Of a DNA stretch of 64,000 nt, positions 63,064 through 64,000 are shown in pieces (position 1 is the first letter of the stretch; each line of letters starts with the position of its first letter). Source of the stretch: Natronococcus sp. A-GB7 (GTDB taxonomy: Archaea > Halobacteriota > Halobacteria > Halobacteriales > Natrialbaceae); NCBI RefSeq assembly GCF_029688865.1, contig NZ_JARUKV010000021.1:1-64000 (forward strand), read 5' to 3'. The notes below the pieces were generated by a model that was not told the DNA's origin, did no database searches, and worked only from the letters and a program-made list of their open reading frames with translations. The translations under genes and the position numbers were made by a program.

Positions 63064-63348
63064 ATGGAACTGCGGGTCACCGAGAGCAGCGAGAACGAAC
63101 TCTCGATCGAGATCGCCGGCGAGGACCACACGTTCATGAACGTGCTGAAGGGGACGCTTCTCGAGCGCGAGGACATCAGCGCGGCGACCTACGACGTCAA
63201 CCCCGAGCAGTCGGGTGGCCAGACCGAGCCGATCCTGACCATCAAGACCGAGGGCGGCGTCGACCCCCTCGAGGCGCTCGAGGCGAGCGCGGTCGACGTC
63301 CGCGAGAAGACGACGGCGTTTCGCGACGCGTTCGAGTCGGCCGCGTAG
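63064..63348 (+). CDS. rpoL: RNA polymerase subunit L
   Basis: This 94-residue Rpo11/RpoL subunit forms the assembly platform of archaeal RNA polymerase with subunit D. The family motif [27 protein letters not shown] is clear, with [18 protein letters not shown] after it. Divergent from the rhomboid gene. The ATG at 63064 is the family start; the longer frame from 62977 is basic. Confidence 0.93.
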   Translation: MELRVTESSENELSIEIAGEDHTFMNVLKGTLLEREDISAATYDVNPEQSGGQTEPILTIKTEGGVDPLEALEASAVDVREKTTAFRDAFESAA

Positions 63349-63467
63349 ACCGACTTTCGACTGCTCTCCTTGTCGTTTTGTGGATAGTGCTGTCTGCTCG
63401 AGCCGCCCGCCGTTTCGGGGACACCCGTAGAACGATCGCGGTCACATCCTCACTACGACAGACCGTG

Positions 63468-64000
63468 TCAGCAGGCGGCGTAGACGACGTGGATCGTCCC
63501 GTCGACGACGTGAACGTCGAGCCCCTCGCTCGGCGGTCCGGCCAGGATCGCGTCACCGTCGTCGGTGCCCGCCAGCGCGGCCGCGACGTCGTCGGCGAGT
63601 GCGGCCTCGTCGTCGTAGTCGTCGATCGACGACTCCAGTGCGAACTGGACGCCGACGAACTCCGCCTCGCAGTCGACCCCGAACTCCCCGGGATCGGCGG
63701 GGTTCGGATCCGCGTCGCCGTACTCGCTCGCGACGAACGCCCGATTCTGGTACTCCGCGAACGCCGCGAGGTCGTCGTCGTACGAGCTCGAGCCGTCGGT
63801 TCGTTCGGCCTCGAGTCGCTCGTGGACCGCGAGTTCGGTTTCCTCGAGGTCGATTCCGGCTGCCGCAGTACCCTCGCCGGGTGCGTCGGGCGGCGACGGC
63901 GAGCCGAGTCCCGGCAGCACCGACGGCGAGATGATCCCCGTCGCGAACAGCAGGACGACGACGCCGATCACGGCGAACACCGGCAGGTAGGGTTTCGCCA
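63468..64000 (-). CDS. CAP/SCP-like secreted or membrane protein (5' end cut by window)
   Basis: The frame is open to the window edge, so the start is missing. A single membrane helix (FAVIGVVVLLFATGI) precedes a domain patterned like CAP/SCP proteins: AVHERLEAERTDGSSSYDDDLAAFAEYQNRAFVASEYGD and a C-terminal LDVHVVDGTIHVVYAAC. The match is by eye and moderate. Function unknown; such proteins are usually extracytoplasmic. Confidence 0.6.
   Translation of the reverse strand, partial: AKPYLPVFAVIGVVVLLFATGIISPSVLPGLGSPSPPDAPGEGTAAAGIDLEETELAVHERLEAERTDGSSSYDDDLAAFAEYQNRAFVASEYGDADPNPADPGEFGVDCEAEFVGVQFALESSIDDYDDEAALADDVAAALAGTDDGDAILAGPPSEGLDVHVVDGTIHVVYAAC

Overview
The window is chromosomal DNA of a halophilic archaeon (class Halobacteria). 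It is GC-rich, almost every predicted protein is strongly acidic, most starts lie about 25-35 nt behind a TATA-like box with no Shine-Dalgarno sequence (leaderless style), and the content is archaeal (Orc1/Cdc6, GatE, Dph2, SRP19, Gar1, RpoL, PGF-CTERM protein, presenilin-like protease, salactin-like actin). The gene set suggests a Natrialba/Haloterrigena-type organism, but that is an inference from the proteins alone.

Layout. 0.7-6.7 kb: hisD, small proteins, IscA-type Fe-S carrier, dodecin, class V aminotransferase, zinc-ribbon protein, UspA, MscS channel. 6.8-14.1 kb: a TrmB regulator followed by a complete sugar ABC importer (binding lipoprotein, two permeases, ATPase) and a Gfo/Idh/MocA dehydrogenase. 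14-20.4 kb: HalOD1 protein, photolyase, PAP2 membrane enzyme, orphan peptide-binding lipoprotein, F420-type luciferase-like oxidoreductase. 20.6-22.6 kb: a pterin pair (MptE-like and dihydropteroate synthase) with a 28-bp tandem repeat in the mptE upstream region. 22.7-25.1 kb: orc1/cdc6 and a clear replication origin, with inverted composite origin-recognition boxes and an AT-rich unwinding region, bordered by a TrmJ-type methyltransferase. 25-34 kb: zinc-ribbon protein, EamA exporter with a divergent Lrp regulator, secreted subtilase, MFS and DoxX proteins, gatE. 34.2-37.8 kb: cobalamin/iron-type btuD-btuC divergent from btuF across a perfectly palindromic TATA box. 37.9-43.4 kb: SRP19-gar1-presenilin protease, lipoprotein, cysS, BolA. 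43.5-49.7 kb: two copies of a YdbS/YdbT-type PH-domain gene pair flanking fumC and a zinc-finger gene. 49.7-51.8 kb: a roughly 2-kb gene desert with IS200/IS605-like end hairpins and a cluster of short hairpins, followed by a DUF5805-type protein and tyrosine recombinase. 53.9-64 kb: HisG-like protein, metallo-beta-lactamase fold hydrolase, exported-type SOD, dph2, a membrane protein next to a salactin-like actin, METTL5-like methyltransferase, rhomboid protease, rpoL and an edge-truncated CAP-like protein.

Most of the window is core chromosome. The parts that look least explained are the origin architecture, the tandem repeat before mptE, the two hairpin-rich non-coding regions, the duplicated PH-domain pairs, and the actin/membrane-protein pair. 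No rRNA, CRISPR array or convincing tRNA was seen.
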